Part shown: positions 1 through 8,513 of the stretch, piece after piece | How the letters are laid out: every line of letters starts with the position of its first letter | How positions within the stretch are numbered: position 1 is the first letter of the stretch | Assembly: GCA_020435965.1 (NCBI GenBank) | Contig: JAGQYS010000075.1 | Span: 1-50,260 of the forward strand | Source of the DNA: Flavobacteriaceae bacterium | Lineage (GTDB): Bacteria; Bacteroidota; Bacteroidia; Flavobacteriales; Flavobacteriaceae | Direction: 5' to 3' | Length of the DNA: 50,260 nucleotides | Program-made: the position numbers and the translations under genes | The notes under the pieces: generated by a model | The model's database searches: none | What the model was told of the DNA's origin: nothing | What the model saw: the letters and a program-made list of their open reading frames with translations, nothing else

Positions 1-1416
1 GCAGTGCCTTATCACGCAGGTTTAGACGCTAAAACCCGAGTGAAGCATCAAGATATGTTTTTAATGGAAGATTGTGACGTGGTTGTAGCTACTATAGCTT
101 TTGGTATGGGAATAGATAAACCAGACGTTCGTTTTGTAATTCATCATGATATTCCGAAAAGTATTGAAAGTTATTATCAAGAAACAGGTAGAGCTGGACG
201 AGATGGAGGCGAAGGCCATTGTTTGGCTTATTATTCCTATAAAGATATTGAGAAACTTGAAAAGTTCATGTCTGGAAAACCAGTTGCTGAACAAGAAATA
301 GGACATGCTTTATTACAAGAAGTCGTTGCCTTTGCAGAAACTTCCATATCTAGACGAAAATTTATATTGCACTACTTTGGTGAAGAGTTTGACAATGAAA
401 CTGGTGAAGGAGGTGATTTAGATGATAATGTACGCAATCCTAAAAAACAAATTGAAGCCCAAGATCAAGTGGTCACATTGATTGATGTTGTTGATAAAAC
501 CAATGAAAAGTATAAAAGCAAGGATTTGGTTAATGTTATTATTGGCAAGGAAAATGCGTTGATAAACTCACATAGAACCAATGAACAACCCTATTTTGGA
601 ATTGGTAAAGACCATGAAGATAAATACTGGATGGCATTGATTCGTCAAGTTTTAGTTGCTGGATTTTTGAGAAAAGACATAGAAACCTATGGTGTTTTAA
701 AGACCACTGAAACAGGAATGAACTTTGTAAAGCACCCAGAATCGTTTATGATGACTGAAGACCATGTGTTTGATGAGACTAATGATGATGGTGTTATAAC
801 AGCATCAAAAGGTGGAGGCGCAGTGGCTGACGAAGTCTTGATGAAGATGTTAAAAGATTTACGAAAGCAAAATGCTAAAAAACTGGGTGTTCCACCATTT
901 GTTATTTTTCAGGATCCATCTTTGGAAGATATGTCACTTAAATATCCAATTACTTTGGATGAGTTAAGCAATGTGCATGGTGTTGGAGAAGGTAAGGCCA
1001 AAAAATATGGAAAAGATTTTATAAACCTTATTGCAAGATATGTTGAAGAGAATGATATAGAACGATTGGACGATCTTATAGTAAAATCAACAGGGTCTAA
1101 TTCTTCACTGAAATTGTATATCATACAAAACATAGACAGAAAGCTGCCTCTAGATGATATTGCTTCTGCCAAAGGCATGAATATGTCAGACTTTATCAAA
1201 GAATTGGAAGCGATAGTTTATTCAGGTACAAAACTGAATATTAATTATTGGATTGATGAAGTATTAGATGAAGACCAGCAAGAAGAAATCCATGAATATT
1301 TTATGGAATCTGAAACCGATAAAATTGAAACTGCCTTAGAAGAATTTGATGGCGATTATGACGATGAAGAACTTCGCTTGTATCGTATTAAATTTATTAG
1401 TGAAGTGGCTAATTAA
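1..1416 (+). CDS. recQ: RecQ-family ATP-dependent DNA helicase, 3' part
   Basis: DNA repair helicase of superfamily 2, unwinding 3'-5'. The 5' end lies outside the window; the reading frame is open from base 1. Visible are helicase motif V ([14 protein letters not shown], about residues 31-44) and motif VI ([10 protein letters not shown], about 61-70), followed by the RQC region (about 140-240), an HRDC-like domain (about 285-375, with [18 protein letters not shown]) and a C-terminal helicase-associated tail. The zinc-binding region is unusual. After the [20 protein letters not shown] stretch there is an acidic GEGGDLDDN segment where canonical RecQ has its Cys cluster, and no cysteine remains in the last 390 or so residues. 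I believe a related version occurs in other flavobacteria, but this is from memory. The family is certain. Confidence 0.93.
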   Translation, partial: AVPYHAGLDAKTRVKHQDMFLMEDCDVVVATIAFGMGIDKPDVRFVIHHDIPKSIESYYQETGRAGRDGGEGHCLAYYSYKDIEKLEKFMSGKPVAEQEIGHALLQEVVAFAETSISRRKFILHYFGEEFDNETGEGGDLDDNVRNPKKQIEAQDQVVTLIDVVDKTNEKYKSKDLVNVIIGKENALINSHRTNEQPYFGIGKDHEDKYWMALIRQVLVAGFLRKDIETYGVLKTTETGMNFVKHPESFMMTEDHVFDETNDDGVITASKGGGAVADEVLMKMLKDLRKQNAKKLGVPPFVIFQDPSLEDMSLKYPITLDELSNVHGVGEGKAKKYGKDFINLIARYVEENDIERLDDLIVKSTGSNSSLKLYIIQNIDRKLPLDDIASAKGMNMSDFIKELEAIVYSGTKLNINYWIDEVLDEDQQEEIHEYFMESETDKIETALEEFDGDYDDEELRLYRIKFISEVAN

Positions 1417-1428
1417 TTTTGCCTAAAA

Positions 1429-1463
1429 CTTCTGACTTCAAGCTTCGGTCTTCAGTCTTCATT
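1429..1463. repeat. Five 7-bp CTTCnnn tandem units
   Basis: Between recQ and the isomerase gene, CTTC recurs at 1429, 1436, 1443, 1450 and 1457, an exact 7-bp period with variable last three bases (TGA, AAG, GGT, AGT, ATT). It lies directly upstream of the -7 box at 1467. It could be a degenerate tandem duplication or a repeated protein-binding site; the sequence cannot decide. Confidence 0.5.
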
Positions 1464-1466
1464 TCT

Positions 1467-1474
1467 TATCTTTG
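1467..1474 (+). promoter_or_regulatory. -7 box (TATCTTTG) for the isomerase gene
   Basis: TATCTTTG followed by CACC matches the Bacteroidota TAnnTTTG element. It stands 23 bp before the ATG at 1498. No convincing -33 TTG is seen at standard spacing. Confidence 0.65.
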
Positions 1475-1497
1475 CACCTCATAAAAAAAACAATGTA

Positions 1498-2430
1498 ATG
1501 CAAGACGGTTTATACGCAAAATTTAACACCTCAAAAGGAGAGATATTAGTTGCTTTAGAGTATAAAAAAACACCTGGAACAGTAGGTAATTTTGTTGCTT
1601 TAGCAGAAGGTAATTTAGAAAATTCAGCAAAACCACAAGGAACACCATATTATGATGGATTAAAGTTTCATAGAGTGATTCCTGATTTTATGATTCAAGG
1701 TGGTTGCCCACAAGGAACAGGAACAGGAAATCCTGGATACCAATTTGATGATGAATTTCATACAGATTTAAAACATGATGGACCTGGAGTATTATCTATG
1801 GCCAATGCTGGACCTGGAACTAATGGTAGCCAGTTTTTCATCACACATATTGAAACCCCTTGGTTGGATAACAATCATACAGTATTTGGAAAAGTACAAG
1901 AGGGACAAGATGTGGTTGATGCCATTGCACAAGGTGATACTATTGAGTCATTAGAAATTGTTAGAGTGGGAGCAGAAGCTGAAAACTTTAATGCTGTTGA
2001 AGCCTTTAGAACTTTTGAAGGCTCAAGAGAGAAGCGTTTGGCTGAAGAAAAAGCTAAACGAGAGGCCGCTTTAGATAAAATAGCCGCTGGATTCGAATCA
2101 ACAGAAAGTGGTTTACGTTACCAAATCCTTCAAAAAGGGAGTGGTGCAAAAGCTGAAAAAGGAAAAACAGTCTCTGTACATTACAAAGGTCAGTTACCAG
2201 ATGGAACTGTATTTGACTCTTCATACAAACGTAATCAGCCTATTGACTTTCCATTAGGAATGGGTCAAGTTATTGCAGGTTGGGATGAAGGTATTAGTTT
2301 ATTAAACGTTGGAGACAAGGCACGTTTTGTCATACCTAGTGATTTAGGTTATGGTTCAAGAGGTGCAGGAGGTGTCATTCCACCAGATGCAACTCTTATT
2401 TTTGATGTTGAATTGATGAACGTTAAATAA
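1498..2430 (+). CDS. Dual peptidylprolyl isomerase: cyclophilin-FKBP fusion
   Basis: Catalyses cis-trans isomerisation of prolyl bonds during protein folding. Two unrelated isomerase domains are fused. A cyclophilin (about residues 5-165) shows FHRVIPDFMIQGG with the catalytic Arg, GTNGSQFFIT and LDNNHTVFGKV. An FKBP domain (about 205-310) shows VSVHYKGQLPDGTVFDSSY, VIAGWDEGI and LGYGSRGAGGVIPPDATL. They are joined by a charged, probably helical linker (about 168-200). There is no signal peptide, so it is probably cytoplasmic. The start is the ATG 23 bp after a TATCTTTG promoter box, and a strong terminator follows, so the gene is probably monocistronic. Such cyclophilin-FKBP chimeras have been described from Flavobacterium and some other organisms (from memory). 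The identity is secure; the clients are unknown. Confidence 0.93.
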   Translation: MQDGLYAKFNTSKGEILVALEYKKTPGTVGNFVALAEGNLENSAKPQGTPYYDGLKFHRVIPDFMIQGGCPQGTGTGNPGYQFDDEFHTDLKHDGPGVLSMANAGPGTNGSQFFITHIETPWLDNNHTVFGKVQEGQDVVDAIAQGDTIESLEIVRVGAEAENFNAVEAFRTFEGSREKRLAEEKAKREAALDKIAAGFESTESGLRYQILQKGSGAKAEKGKTVSVHYKGQLPDGTVFDSSYKRNQPIDFPLGMGQVIAGWDEGISLLNVGDKARFVIPSDLGYGSRGAGGVIPPDATLIFDVELMNVK

Positions 2431-2470
2431 GCTTTAAATTAAAATAAAAAAAAGTGTAACGAATAGTTTC

Positions 2471-2503
2471 AAAAAAAGTCTCACCTATAGTGAGGCTTTT
2501 TTT
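2471..2503 (+). terminator. Rho-independent terminator after the isomerase gene
   Basis: An A-tract and the stem AGTCTCAC (loop CTATA) pair with GTGAGGCT with one G-U pair, followed by seven T. The flanking A7/T7 makes it potentially bidirectional. Confidence 0.85.
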
Positions 2504-2539
2504 GCTTATATTATTATCATTCTAATCAATTCCGTATTA

Positions 2540-3229
2540 ATGAAAACTGTAGTTCTAATATTTTCTATTTTATTAATTGTTGGCTGTTCCAATTCTGTAA
2601 CGTATTCAGATGATCATATCCAACAAACCTCAGGACGTTATTTGTATGGTTCAGATGAGGTGTTAGAGGTTTATTATGAAAACAACGATCTGTATTTATC
2701 ATGGAGAAGCGTTAAAAAGATAAAACCAGTCATCATAGATGAAAACACGTTTTTTGTGGCAGACATGTATAAAAAACTTCGCTTTGTTGAACATAATAAT
2801 CAACGTTATTTATCAGTTGTAAATCCTGATGATGAAGACAAAATCACCTATGATTATTTAAAAATTTCAGACACCACATATATACCAAGCGAACATTTAG
2901 CTAAAGAGAATTTTGATAAAGCCCTTGAAGGTTATTTGTCTATTAAAGCACAAGACGACACTGATTATTTAATTGATGAAGGCGACTTAAACAGGCTAGG
3001 TTATAATTATTTAAGGGAGAAAGATTATCAAAATGCAATTGCCGTTTTTAAAATGAATGTGGCTCTTTATCCTGAAAGTGATAATGTGTATGACAGCCTA
3101 GCTGATGGCTATTTGAGAAGTGGTGATAGTGCGCAAGCTTTCACCAATTATAAAAAAGCTTTAGAACTTAATAAGGATAATAAAAGGGCAAAAAAGTATA
3201 CTGAAGACTATAATAAACAGATAAATTAA
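2540..3229 (+). CDS. TPR-containing lipoprotein
   Basis: Predicted membrane-anchored lipoprotein of 229 residues. The N-terminus MKTVVLIFSILLIVGC is a type II signal peptide with a lipobox ending at Cys16. The middle part (about 20-130) is rich in beta-forming and acidic residues and matches no family I recognise. The C-terminal third (about 148-222) holds two or more TPR-like helical pairs, for example NRLGYNYLREKDYQNAIAVF and the following SLADGYLRSGDSAQAFTNYKKALELN, with alpha-solenoid residue spacing. TPRs normally bind other proteins. It stands alone between a terminator and a new promoter. Function unknown. Confidence 0.82.
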   Translation: MKTVVLIFSILLIVGCSNSVTYSDDHIQQTSGRYLYGSDEVLEVYYENNDLYLSWRSVKKIKPVIIDENTFFVADMYKKLRFVEHNNQRYLSVVNPDDEDKITYDYLKISDTTYIPSEHLAKENFDKALEGYLSIKAQDDTDYLIDEGDLNRLGYNYLREKDYQNAIAVFKMNVALYPESDNVYDSLADGYLRSGDSAQAFTNYKKALELNKDNKRAKKYTEDYNKQIN

Positions 3230-3294
3230 AATTTAATGGTTTTCACTAAAAAATCTTTTGATTGTATTTGTATATAATAAAGTTAACTACTCGT

Positions 3295-3302
3295 TATATT
3301 TG
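3295..3302 (+). promoter_or_regulatory. -7 box (TATATTTG) very close to the next start codon
   Basis: A perfect TAnnTTTG match ends only 4 bp before the ATG at 3307. A TTG at 3268-3270 gives a 24-bp spacer, slightly long. If used, the transcript would be leaderless or nearly so. The box decides for the ATG at 3307 over the TTG codon at 3262. Confidence 0.5.
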
Positions 3303-3306
3303 TGAT

Positions 3307-3852
3307 ATGACAACTCAAGAATTAGAGCAACTTAAATATCCAATTGGAACCTTTGAATGTCCAGAAGAAATTTCAAAAGCACAAATTGAAGATTGGATTT
3401 CGGTTTTAGAACATTTTCCAAATCGATTAGAAAAGTTAGTTATTAACTTATCTGATGCTCAGTTAGACACACCTTATCGACCAAATGGTTGGACAGTGAG
3501 GCAAGTGGTGCATCATGTTTCTGATAGTCATCATCATAGTTATACTCGTTTTAAATGGGCATTAACAGAAGACAAGCCTGTTATAAAATATTATTACGAG
3601 CAGCTTTGGGCAGAATTACCAGATGCAAAAACGGCTCCAATACAAATGTCCTTAAATCATTTAAAAGCTGTGCACTTTAAATTGGTGTATTTATTGAAAT
3701 CGTTAAATGATGAACAACTTAACCGAAGCTTTATTCATCCTGAACATAATAACGAAGTATTGTTAAAACAAAATATTGGTATTTACGCTTGGCATAGTAA
3801 CCACCATTATGCTCATATTGAGAATTTATTAAAACGTAAGGGTTGGTTATAA
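3307..3852 (+). CDS. DinB/YfiT-like metal-dependent transferase/hydrolase
   Basis: A 181-residue four-helix protein of the DinB superfamily, YfiT/BstA branch. The histidines expected to hold a divalent metal are visible: the VRQVVHHVSDSHHHSYTRF segment (His69/70) and WHSNHHYAH (His163, His167). This matches the spacing I remember for Bacillus YfiT. Relatives act as thiol transferases or uncharacterised hydrolases; the substrate here is unknown. I start at the ATG at 3307. An in-frame TTG at 3262 would add 15 residues that overlap the promoter box and do not resemble the family. The stop codon lies in a TTATAA shared with the convergent acetyltransferase gene. Confidence 0.86.
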   Translation: MTTQELEQLKYPIGTFECPEEISKAQIEDWISVLEHFPNRLEKLVINLSDAQLDTPYRPNGWTVRQVVHHVSDSHHHSYTRFKWALTEDKPVIKYYYEQLWAELPDAKTAPIQMSLNHLKAVHFKLVYLLKSLNDEQLNRSFIHPEHNNEVLLKQNIGIYAWHSNHHYAHIENLLKRKGWL

Positions 3853-4308
3853 TTGCTTTTCAAAGCAAATACTATTTTCCACACCTTGATATTGCCCATA
3901 GTTTGGAATGATTTGATAGTTGCATTTTTTGTATAGTGCAATGGCTTCAACTTGTTTTTTGCCAGTTTCCAAAACACAATTTTTATAACCTAAATCAGCA
4001 GCCCAAGTTTCTAATTCCTTTAGAATTTTTGTAGCAATTCCTAATCCTCGAGCACTTTCTGGTACGAACATGCGTTTGACCTCCATTGCAGAAATATCAA
4101 AAGGTTTTATGGCACCACAACCGATAGCTTGCTGATTTTTATAAGCAACCACGACATAGTTGAGGTTAGTAATACCATTAAATTGATGATAGAAATCATG
4201 ATCTTCACCATCTTTGATGGCAAGTTCTGCATCCAATAAACTCACGAGTTGAATAAAATCTTCGTTAGTGGAGTTAGTTTTAATCAGTTGTACCATAGAC
4301 ATAAACAT
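3847..4308 (-). CDS. GNAT family N-acetyltransferase
   Basis: A 153-residue GCN5-related acetyltransferase. The acetyl-CoA loop is visible as VPESARGLGIATKILKELE (about 81-99), preceded by the strand MEVKRMFV and followed by the typical NCVLETGKKQVEAIALYKKCNY ending. The substrate cannot be read from the sequence. The start is 5 bp after the stop of the upstream MFS gene, so the two are probably co-transcribed. In-frame ATGs at codons 3 and 5 are also possible starts. It overlaps the end of the convergent DinB-like gene by 6 bp. Confidence 0.88.
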   Translation of the reverse strand: MFMSMVQLIKTNSTNEDFIQLVSLLDAELAIKDGEDHDFYHQFNGITNLNYVVVAYKNQQAIGCGAIKPFDISAMEVKRMFVPESARGLGIATKILKELETWAADLGYKNCVLETGKKQVEAIALYKKCNYQIIPNYGQYQGVENSICFEKQL

Positions 4309-4313
4309 TTAAT

Positions 4314-5531
4314 TTATTTGTGTTTTTTTCTAAGTGCAAAATAAGACAAAATGGTGCTTACTACCATTAATACAGAAGCTAAAATAAAAGGTGCTCCTGC
4401 AAATTCAATGGTTGCATCTTTATTGGTGAAATAAAAGAAAACACCTGTCATTAAAGGTGGTCCTACAATAGCGGAAGCACTCATCACACTTGTTAATGTT
4501 CCTTGAATTTCACCTTGTTCGTTTGCTGGCACTTGATTGGAAATAATAGCTTGAAACGCTGGCCCAGCAATACCTCCTAAACAATATGGAATTAAAAAGA
4601 CGAACATCATCCAGCTTTCAGTGGCAATCCCAAATAAAAGCATACCAGCACTATATAAAGCCATACCAACATAGATGCTTTTTTCATTTCCTAAAATAGG
4701 ATTAACCCATCGTATCAGTACGCCTTGCACCAAACCAACCAATAAACCAACTGCTCCTAAGGAGAGTCCAACCATTTTTTCATCCCAATTGAATTGGTAC
4801 ATGGTAAAATAACTCCAGTTGCTTTGAATGGCATGAGAAGCGGTGTACAAAATAAAAACAGCCAACACCAAACCAATTAGTGAAGGATAATTTTTTAGAT
4901 GTGTAAAACTACCTATAGGATTGGCTCTTTTAATATCAAAGGCTCTTCGGTTTTCTTTCGGAAGTGATTCAGGTAAAATAAAATAACCATATAAAAAGTT
5001 AAGCATGCATAAAATAGCTGTGGCATAAAACGGAACTCTTGAACCATATTGACCTAATAAGCCACCAATGACTGGCCCAATGATGAACCCTAAGCCAAAT
5101 GCAGCACCAATAAGACCAAAATTCTTGGCTCTATTTTCAGGTGTGCTAATATCTGCAATGTAAGCACTTGCTGTAGTAATACTAGCTCCAGTGATTCCTG
5201 CAATAATTCTACCAATAAACAACCAAGTTATGGTTGGTGAAAATGCGAGTAGGAGATAATCTAATGAAAACCCGAAAAGGGATACTAAAATGATAGGTCG
5301 ACGACCAAATTTATCACTCAGATTTCCAATTATTGGAGCAAAAATAAATTGCACAATGGCATAAGCAAAGGTGAGCCATCCACCAACTTTTGCTGCTTCA
5401 CTTAAATCACCTTGAATGAGTTCTTCAATGAGTGCTGGAATGACAGGAATGATGATTCCCCAACCAATAACATCAACAAGCATGGTGATGAATATAAACC
5501 CAAGGGCTGCTTGCTTTTTATTTTGTTTCAT
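4314..5531 (-). CDS. MFS efflux transporter, TCR/Tet type
   Basis: A 405-residue major facilitator with about 12 hydrophobic segments. The N-terminus runs straight into TM1 with [20 protein letters not shown], typical of the DHA1 drug:proton antiporters related to TetA. The loop 2-3 signature is visible as [14 protein letters not shown], and motif C-like [19 protein letters not shown] lies in TM5. Chromosomal flavobacterial members are common and are not evidence of tetracycline resistance. It lies between the thioredoxin-like gene (46-bp gap) and the acetyltransferase gene (5-bp gap), both on the same strand, and is probably co-transcribed with them. Confidence 0.88.
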   Translation of the reverse strand: MKQNKKQAALGFIFITMLVDVIGWGIIIPVIPALIEELIQGDLSEAAKVGGWLTFAYAIVQFIFAPIIGNLSDKFGRRPIILVSLFGFSLDYLLLAFSPTITWLFIGRIIAGITGASITTASAYIADISTPENRAKNFGLIGAAFGLGFIIGPVIGGLLGQYGSRVPFYATAILCMLNFLYGYFILPESLPKENRRAFDIKRANPIGSFTHLKNYPSLIGLVLAVFILYTASHAIQSNWSYFTMYQFNWDEKMVGLSLGAVGLLVGLVQGVLIRWVNPILGNEKSIYVGMALYSAGMLLFGIATESWMMFVFLIPYCLGGIAGPAFQAIISNQVPANEQGEIQGTLTSVMSASAIVGPPLMTGVFFYFTNKDATIEFAGAPFILASVLMVVSTILSYFALRKKHK

Positions 5532-5577
5532 CTTGGAATAGTAAGCTACAAATTAAGTGAAAAGTTGAATATGATTT

Positions 5578-6162
5578 TTATTCTTTCCACTTAATATTAC
5601 AACCTATGCTTGGTTTTTGTGGTTTAGTGTTTTTAGTATTGCTCAATAGGCACTCCAAGGCATGTCTTAAATCGTATCCAGTTACAGGAATACTGTTTCC
5701 TGGCCGTGAATCGTCCAGCTGTCCTCTATAAAACAATTTTAATTCTGCATCAAATACATATAAATCTGGTGTGCAAGCTGCATCGTAGGCTTTAGCTGCC
5801 TCTTGAGATTCATCATATAAATATGGAAAAGGATAATTATTACTTTGAGCATGAATCTTCATTTTATCTGGACCATCTTGTGGATACTTTTTAGCATCAT
5901 TACTTGAAATGGCTATAAACTGAATGCCTTTCTTTTGGTAATGATTTGCAATAGCAACCAAAGCTTCATTAACATGAACTACAAAAGGACAATGATTGCA
6001 GATGAACATAATTACAGTTCCATGTTTTCCTTTGTTTTCTTTTAGACTTACATGTTTATTATCAATAGTATTTATCAATTCAAAATGTGGTGCAACAGTA
6101 CCAAGAGGTAGCATGTTTGATGGTGTTTGTGCCAAAATGTGAGGTTTTATTATTTTAATCAA
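5578..6162 (-). CDS. Thioredoxin-fold protein, AhpC/redoxin type
   Basis: A 194-residue protein with a thioredoxin fold. The N-terminal part (APHFELINTIDNKHVSL, about 24-40) resembles the AhpC/TSA family. It leads to a CxxC active site CNHCPF (Cys55, Cys58) after the strand TVIMFI, and then AISSNDAKKYPQDGP and a cis-Pro-like ACTPDLYVF. This group is usually annotated simply as thioredoxin family protein. There is no signal peptide, so it is probably cytoplasmic. It is the first gene of the leftward unit and diverges from csaA. Redox function is likely; the partner is unknown. Confidence 0.85.
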   Translation of the reverse strand: MIKIIKPHILAQTPSNMLPLGTVAPHFELINTIDNKHVSLKENKGKHGTVIMFICNHCPFVVHVNEALVAIANHYQKKGIQFIAISSNDAKKYPQDGPDKMKIHAQSNNYPFPYLYDESQEAAKAYDAACTPDLYVFDAELKLFYRGQLDDSRPGNSIPVTGYDLRHALECLLSNTKNTKPQKPSIGCNIKWKE

Positions 6163-6239
6163 AAATAAAGAATCAAAAGCAGAACGGTTATTATAAATTA
6201 AAATTTATATATTCAACAGCAAACTAACTACAAAAACAA

Positions 6240-6575
6240 ATGAGTACTACTATAAACTTTGAAGATTTTACAAAGGTCGATTTACGTGTTGGAACCATTA
6301 TTGAAGTTAATGATTTTCCTGAAGCCAGAAATCCTGCTTATCAATTAATCATAGATTTTGGAGACTTAGGCATCAAAAAATCTTCGGCTCAAATTACAAC
6401 TATATATACTAAGCAAGAACTTTTAGGGAGACAAATTGTGGCTACTGTAAACTTTCCAAAAAAGCAAATAGCTAACTTTATGAGCGAGTGTTTGGTAATG
6501 GGAGCTGTTAATGGAAAAGATGTCATATTACTTAAACCAGAACATAAAGTGAAAAATGGTTCAACAGTATCTTAA
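6240..6575 (+). CDS. csaA: CsaA-like tRNA-binding/export chaperone
   Basis: A 111-residue single-domain OB-fold protein. The motifs FTKVDLRVGTIIEV, a proline/alanine-rich loop, SSAQIT and the end MSECLVMGA are those of CsaA, a dimeric protein related to the tRNA-binding C-terminal domain of methionyl-tRNA synthetase and described in Bacillus as an export-related chaperone. Length agrees with the family. It starts a rightward unit: the next gene follows after 5 bp. Divergent from the thioredoxin-like gene; I see no clear TAnnTTTG box in the 77-bp gap. Confidence 0.9.
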   Translation: MSTTINFEDFTKVDLRVGTIIEVNDFPEARNPAYQLIIDFGDLGIKKSSAQITTIYTKQELLGRQIVATVNFPKKQIANFMSECLVMGAVNGKDVILLKPEHKVKNGSTVS

Positions 6576-6580
6576 GATAA

Positions 6581-7504
6581 ATGGAAGAACTTGATAATGT
6601 TCAAATAAATTTTGATAGTAGTGGACTTTGGGTACTGAACATTGCACTGGCTGTTGTTATGTTTGGCGTTGCTTTAGGCATTAAAATGGACGATTTTAAA
6701 AGACTATTTAAACAACCCAAATTGGTTTTAATAGGCGTTTTATCTCAATTTATTTTGTTGCCCTTACTCACCTTTGGTTTGGTTATTCTCATCAAACCAC
6801 AACCAAGCATTGCTTTAGGTATGATGATGGTTGCGGCTTGTCCTGGAGGCAATATCTCTAACTTTATGACGTATTTGGCAAAAGGGAATACGGCTTTGTC
6901 TGTAAGCTTAACCGCATTTGCTACCTTTTTGGCTATGTTTATGACACCTTTTAATTTTCAGTTTTATGGAAATTTGTATGAACCAACTTCTGAGATTTTA
7001 AAAACTGTTGCCATAGAGCCTTTGGAGTTGGTAAAAGTGGTGCTTATGATTTTAGGGATTCCTTTAGCTTTAGGTATGCTTTTGCGACATAAAAATGAAA
7101 ACTTAGCCATAAAACTTTCTAAGTTATTAAAGCCATTATCTATTATTGTGTTTATTGCTATTGTAATTATAGCTTTTTCTAATAATCTGGATATTTTTAA
7201 CAGCTATATTCATCATGTTTTATATCTAGGAATTGGCCATAACCTTTTAGCTATTTTACTAGGGTTTTTTGTTGCAAGAGGCTTTGGATTATCTTTTAAG
7301 AATCAGAAAACCTTAGCAATTGAAACTGGAATCCAGAATTCAGGTTTAGGACTGTTGCTTATTTTTACGTTCTTTAAAGGATTAGGAGGTATGGCTATAT
7401 TGGCTGCATTTTGGGGGATTTGGCATATTATTTCAGGATTGTTGTTAGCAACCTATTGGTCTAAACAAAAAAGAACATCTATTGAAGAAACTTTGGCTGC
7501 ATAG
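6581..7504 (+). CDS. Bile acid:sodium symporter family (BASS) transporter
   Basis: A 307-residue integral membrane protein with about nine or ten hydrophobic helices. The crossover-helix signatures are visible: AACPGGNISNFMTYLAKGNTALS (about 87-109) and later ETGIQNSGLGLLL, both typical of the BASS/SBF family of sodium-coupled organic anion importers. The natural substrate is probably an organic or keto acid and not a bile acid, but this is not shown by the sequence. It starts 5 bp after csaA and overlaps the following acyltransferase gene by about 23 bp if that gene uses the TTG start. Confidence 0.87.
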   Translation: MEELDNVQINFDSSGLWVLNIALAVVMFGVALGIKMDDFKRLFKQPKLVLIGVLSQFILLPLLTFGLVILIKPQPSIALGMMMVAACPGGNISNFMTYLAKGNTALSVSLTAFATFLAMFMTPFNFQFYGNLYEPTSEILKTVAIEPLELVKVVLMILGIPLALGMLLRHKNENLAIKLSKLLKPLSIIVFIAIVIIAFSNNLDIFNSYIHHVLYLGIGHNLLAILLGFFVARGFGLSFKNQKTLAIETGIQNSGLGLLLIFTFFKGLGGMAILAAFWGIWHIISGLLLATYWSKQKRTSIEETLAA

Positions 7505-8513
7505 TGTACGAACCTATTTGCGCATAGGCATGTTCTTTTATTTTAAGAAAGTAGATGTTATTGGTGTAGAGAATATACCAAAAAACAAAGCGGTTTTACT
7601 ACTTGGAAATCATCAGAATGCGTTGTTGGATGCTTTGCTTATTGCTATAAAATGTGGAAGGTTTTCCTATTTTCTGACTCGTGCAGCAGTGTTTAAAAAC
7701 CCATTTGTAAGTAAATTGCTGAAGAGTTTACAAATGCTTCCTGTATATCGTATTCGCGATGGTTGGAGTAACTTAACAAACAACAATGCCATTTTCGAAA
7801 CTTGTACCAAAGTGCTCCACGATAAAGAAGCTGTTGTGATTTTTCCTGAAGGCAGTCACAATTTAGCAAGACGTGTGCGACCCTTAAGCAAAGGCTTTAC
7901 ACGAATCGTTTTTGATACGCTTGACACCTATCCAGATTTAGATATCCAAATGGTACCAGTGGGACTCAACTTTTTAGATGCAACTGGATTTCCTGACAGT
8001 GCTGCCATGTATTTTGGTGAAGCTATTTCTGCACAAGACTATATTTCTGAAAACAGAAATGATGCTGTAGTTCATTTGAAAGAACGCATTAAATCAGAAT
8101 TATCTGAATTGACTACCAATATTCCAGAAGGAAATTATGATGATATATTACAAAAATTAGATGCCTTAAATGTTGATTATTTAAAGCCAAAAGACGTGAA
8201 TCATTGTATTCAATCTAATTTTAAAAACTGTGTTGCGAAGCATAATAGTAGAAGTAATCCTATTCAGTTCTTCTTTAAACTACTATTAATCATTAATATT
8301 TTCGTTCCTTATTTAATTTGGAAATATCTAGTAAAACCTAAAGTAGAAGAACCAGAGTTTATTGCTACATTTCGTTTTGCAGTAGCTTTAACTCTGGTTC
8401 CTCTTTATTTAATTTTTTCAATGTTAATTATAACATGGCTTTCATCATTAACCTTTGGGTTAATTTATTTAATATCAGTTTTGCTAATAGCCTTATTAGC
8501 TGTTAAATTATAA
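7482..8513 (+). CDS. Lysophospholipid acyltransferase family protein (PlsC-like)
   Basis: Probable membrane acyltransferase of phospholipid synthesis, 343 residues. The acyltransferase blocks are NHQNALLD (His44, Asp50), VVIFPEGSHN (block III) and MVPVGLNF. The His-Asp spacing is five residues, not the textbook four; I recall the longer spacing in the yeast Gpt2/Sct1-like branch. Two or three hydrophobic segments lie near the C-terminus (about 258-278 and 295-340). I chose the TTG at 7482, inside the end of the BASS gene, because MKKLWLHSVRTYLRIG resembles the start of related proteins; the first ATG is at 7530 and would remove 16 residues. The end shares a TTATAA with the convergent peptidase gene. 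Confidence 0.83.
   Translation: MKKLWLHSVRTYLRIGMFFYFKKVDVIGVENIPKNKAVLLLGNHQNALLDALLIAIKCGRFSYFLTRAAVFKNPFVSKLLKSLQMLPVYRIRDGWSNLTNNNAIFETCTKVLHDKEAVVIFPEGSHNLARRVRPLSKGFTRIVFDTLDTYPDLDIQMVPVGLNFLDATGFPDSAAMYFGEAISAQDYISENRNDAVVHLKERIKSELSELTTNIPEGNYDDILQKLDALNVDYLKPKDVNHCIQSNFKNCVAKHNSRSNPIQFFFKLLLIINIFVPYLIWKYLVKPKVEEPEFIATFRFAVALTLVPLYLIFSMLIITWLSSLTFGLIYLISVLLIALLAVKL

Noticed and set aside
3262-3306. Upstream extension of the YfiT-like gene from a TTG codon
   Set aside because: The 15 added residues do not resemble the family and would be encoded by the promoter region.
4314-5531. Tetracycline resistance gene
   Set aside because: The MFS protein shares the TetA-type fold, but chromosomal flavobacterial members of this group are common and no mobile element or regulator supports a resistance role.
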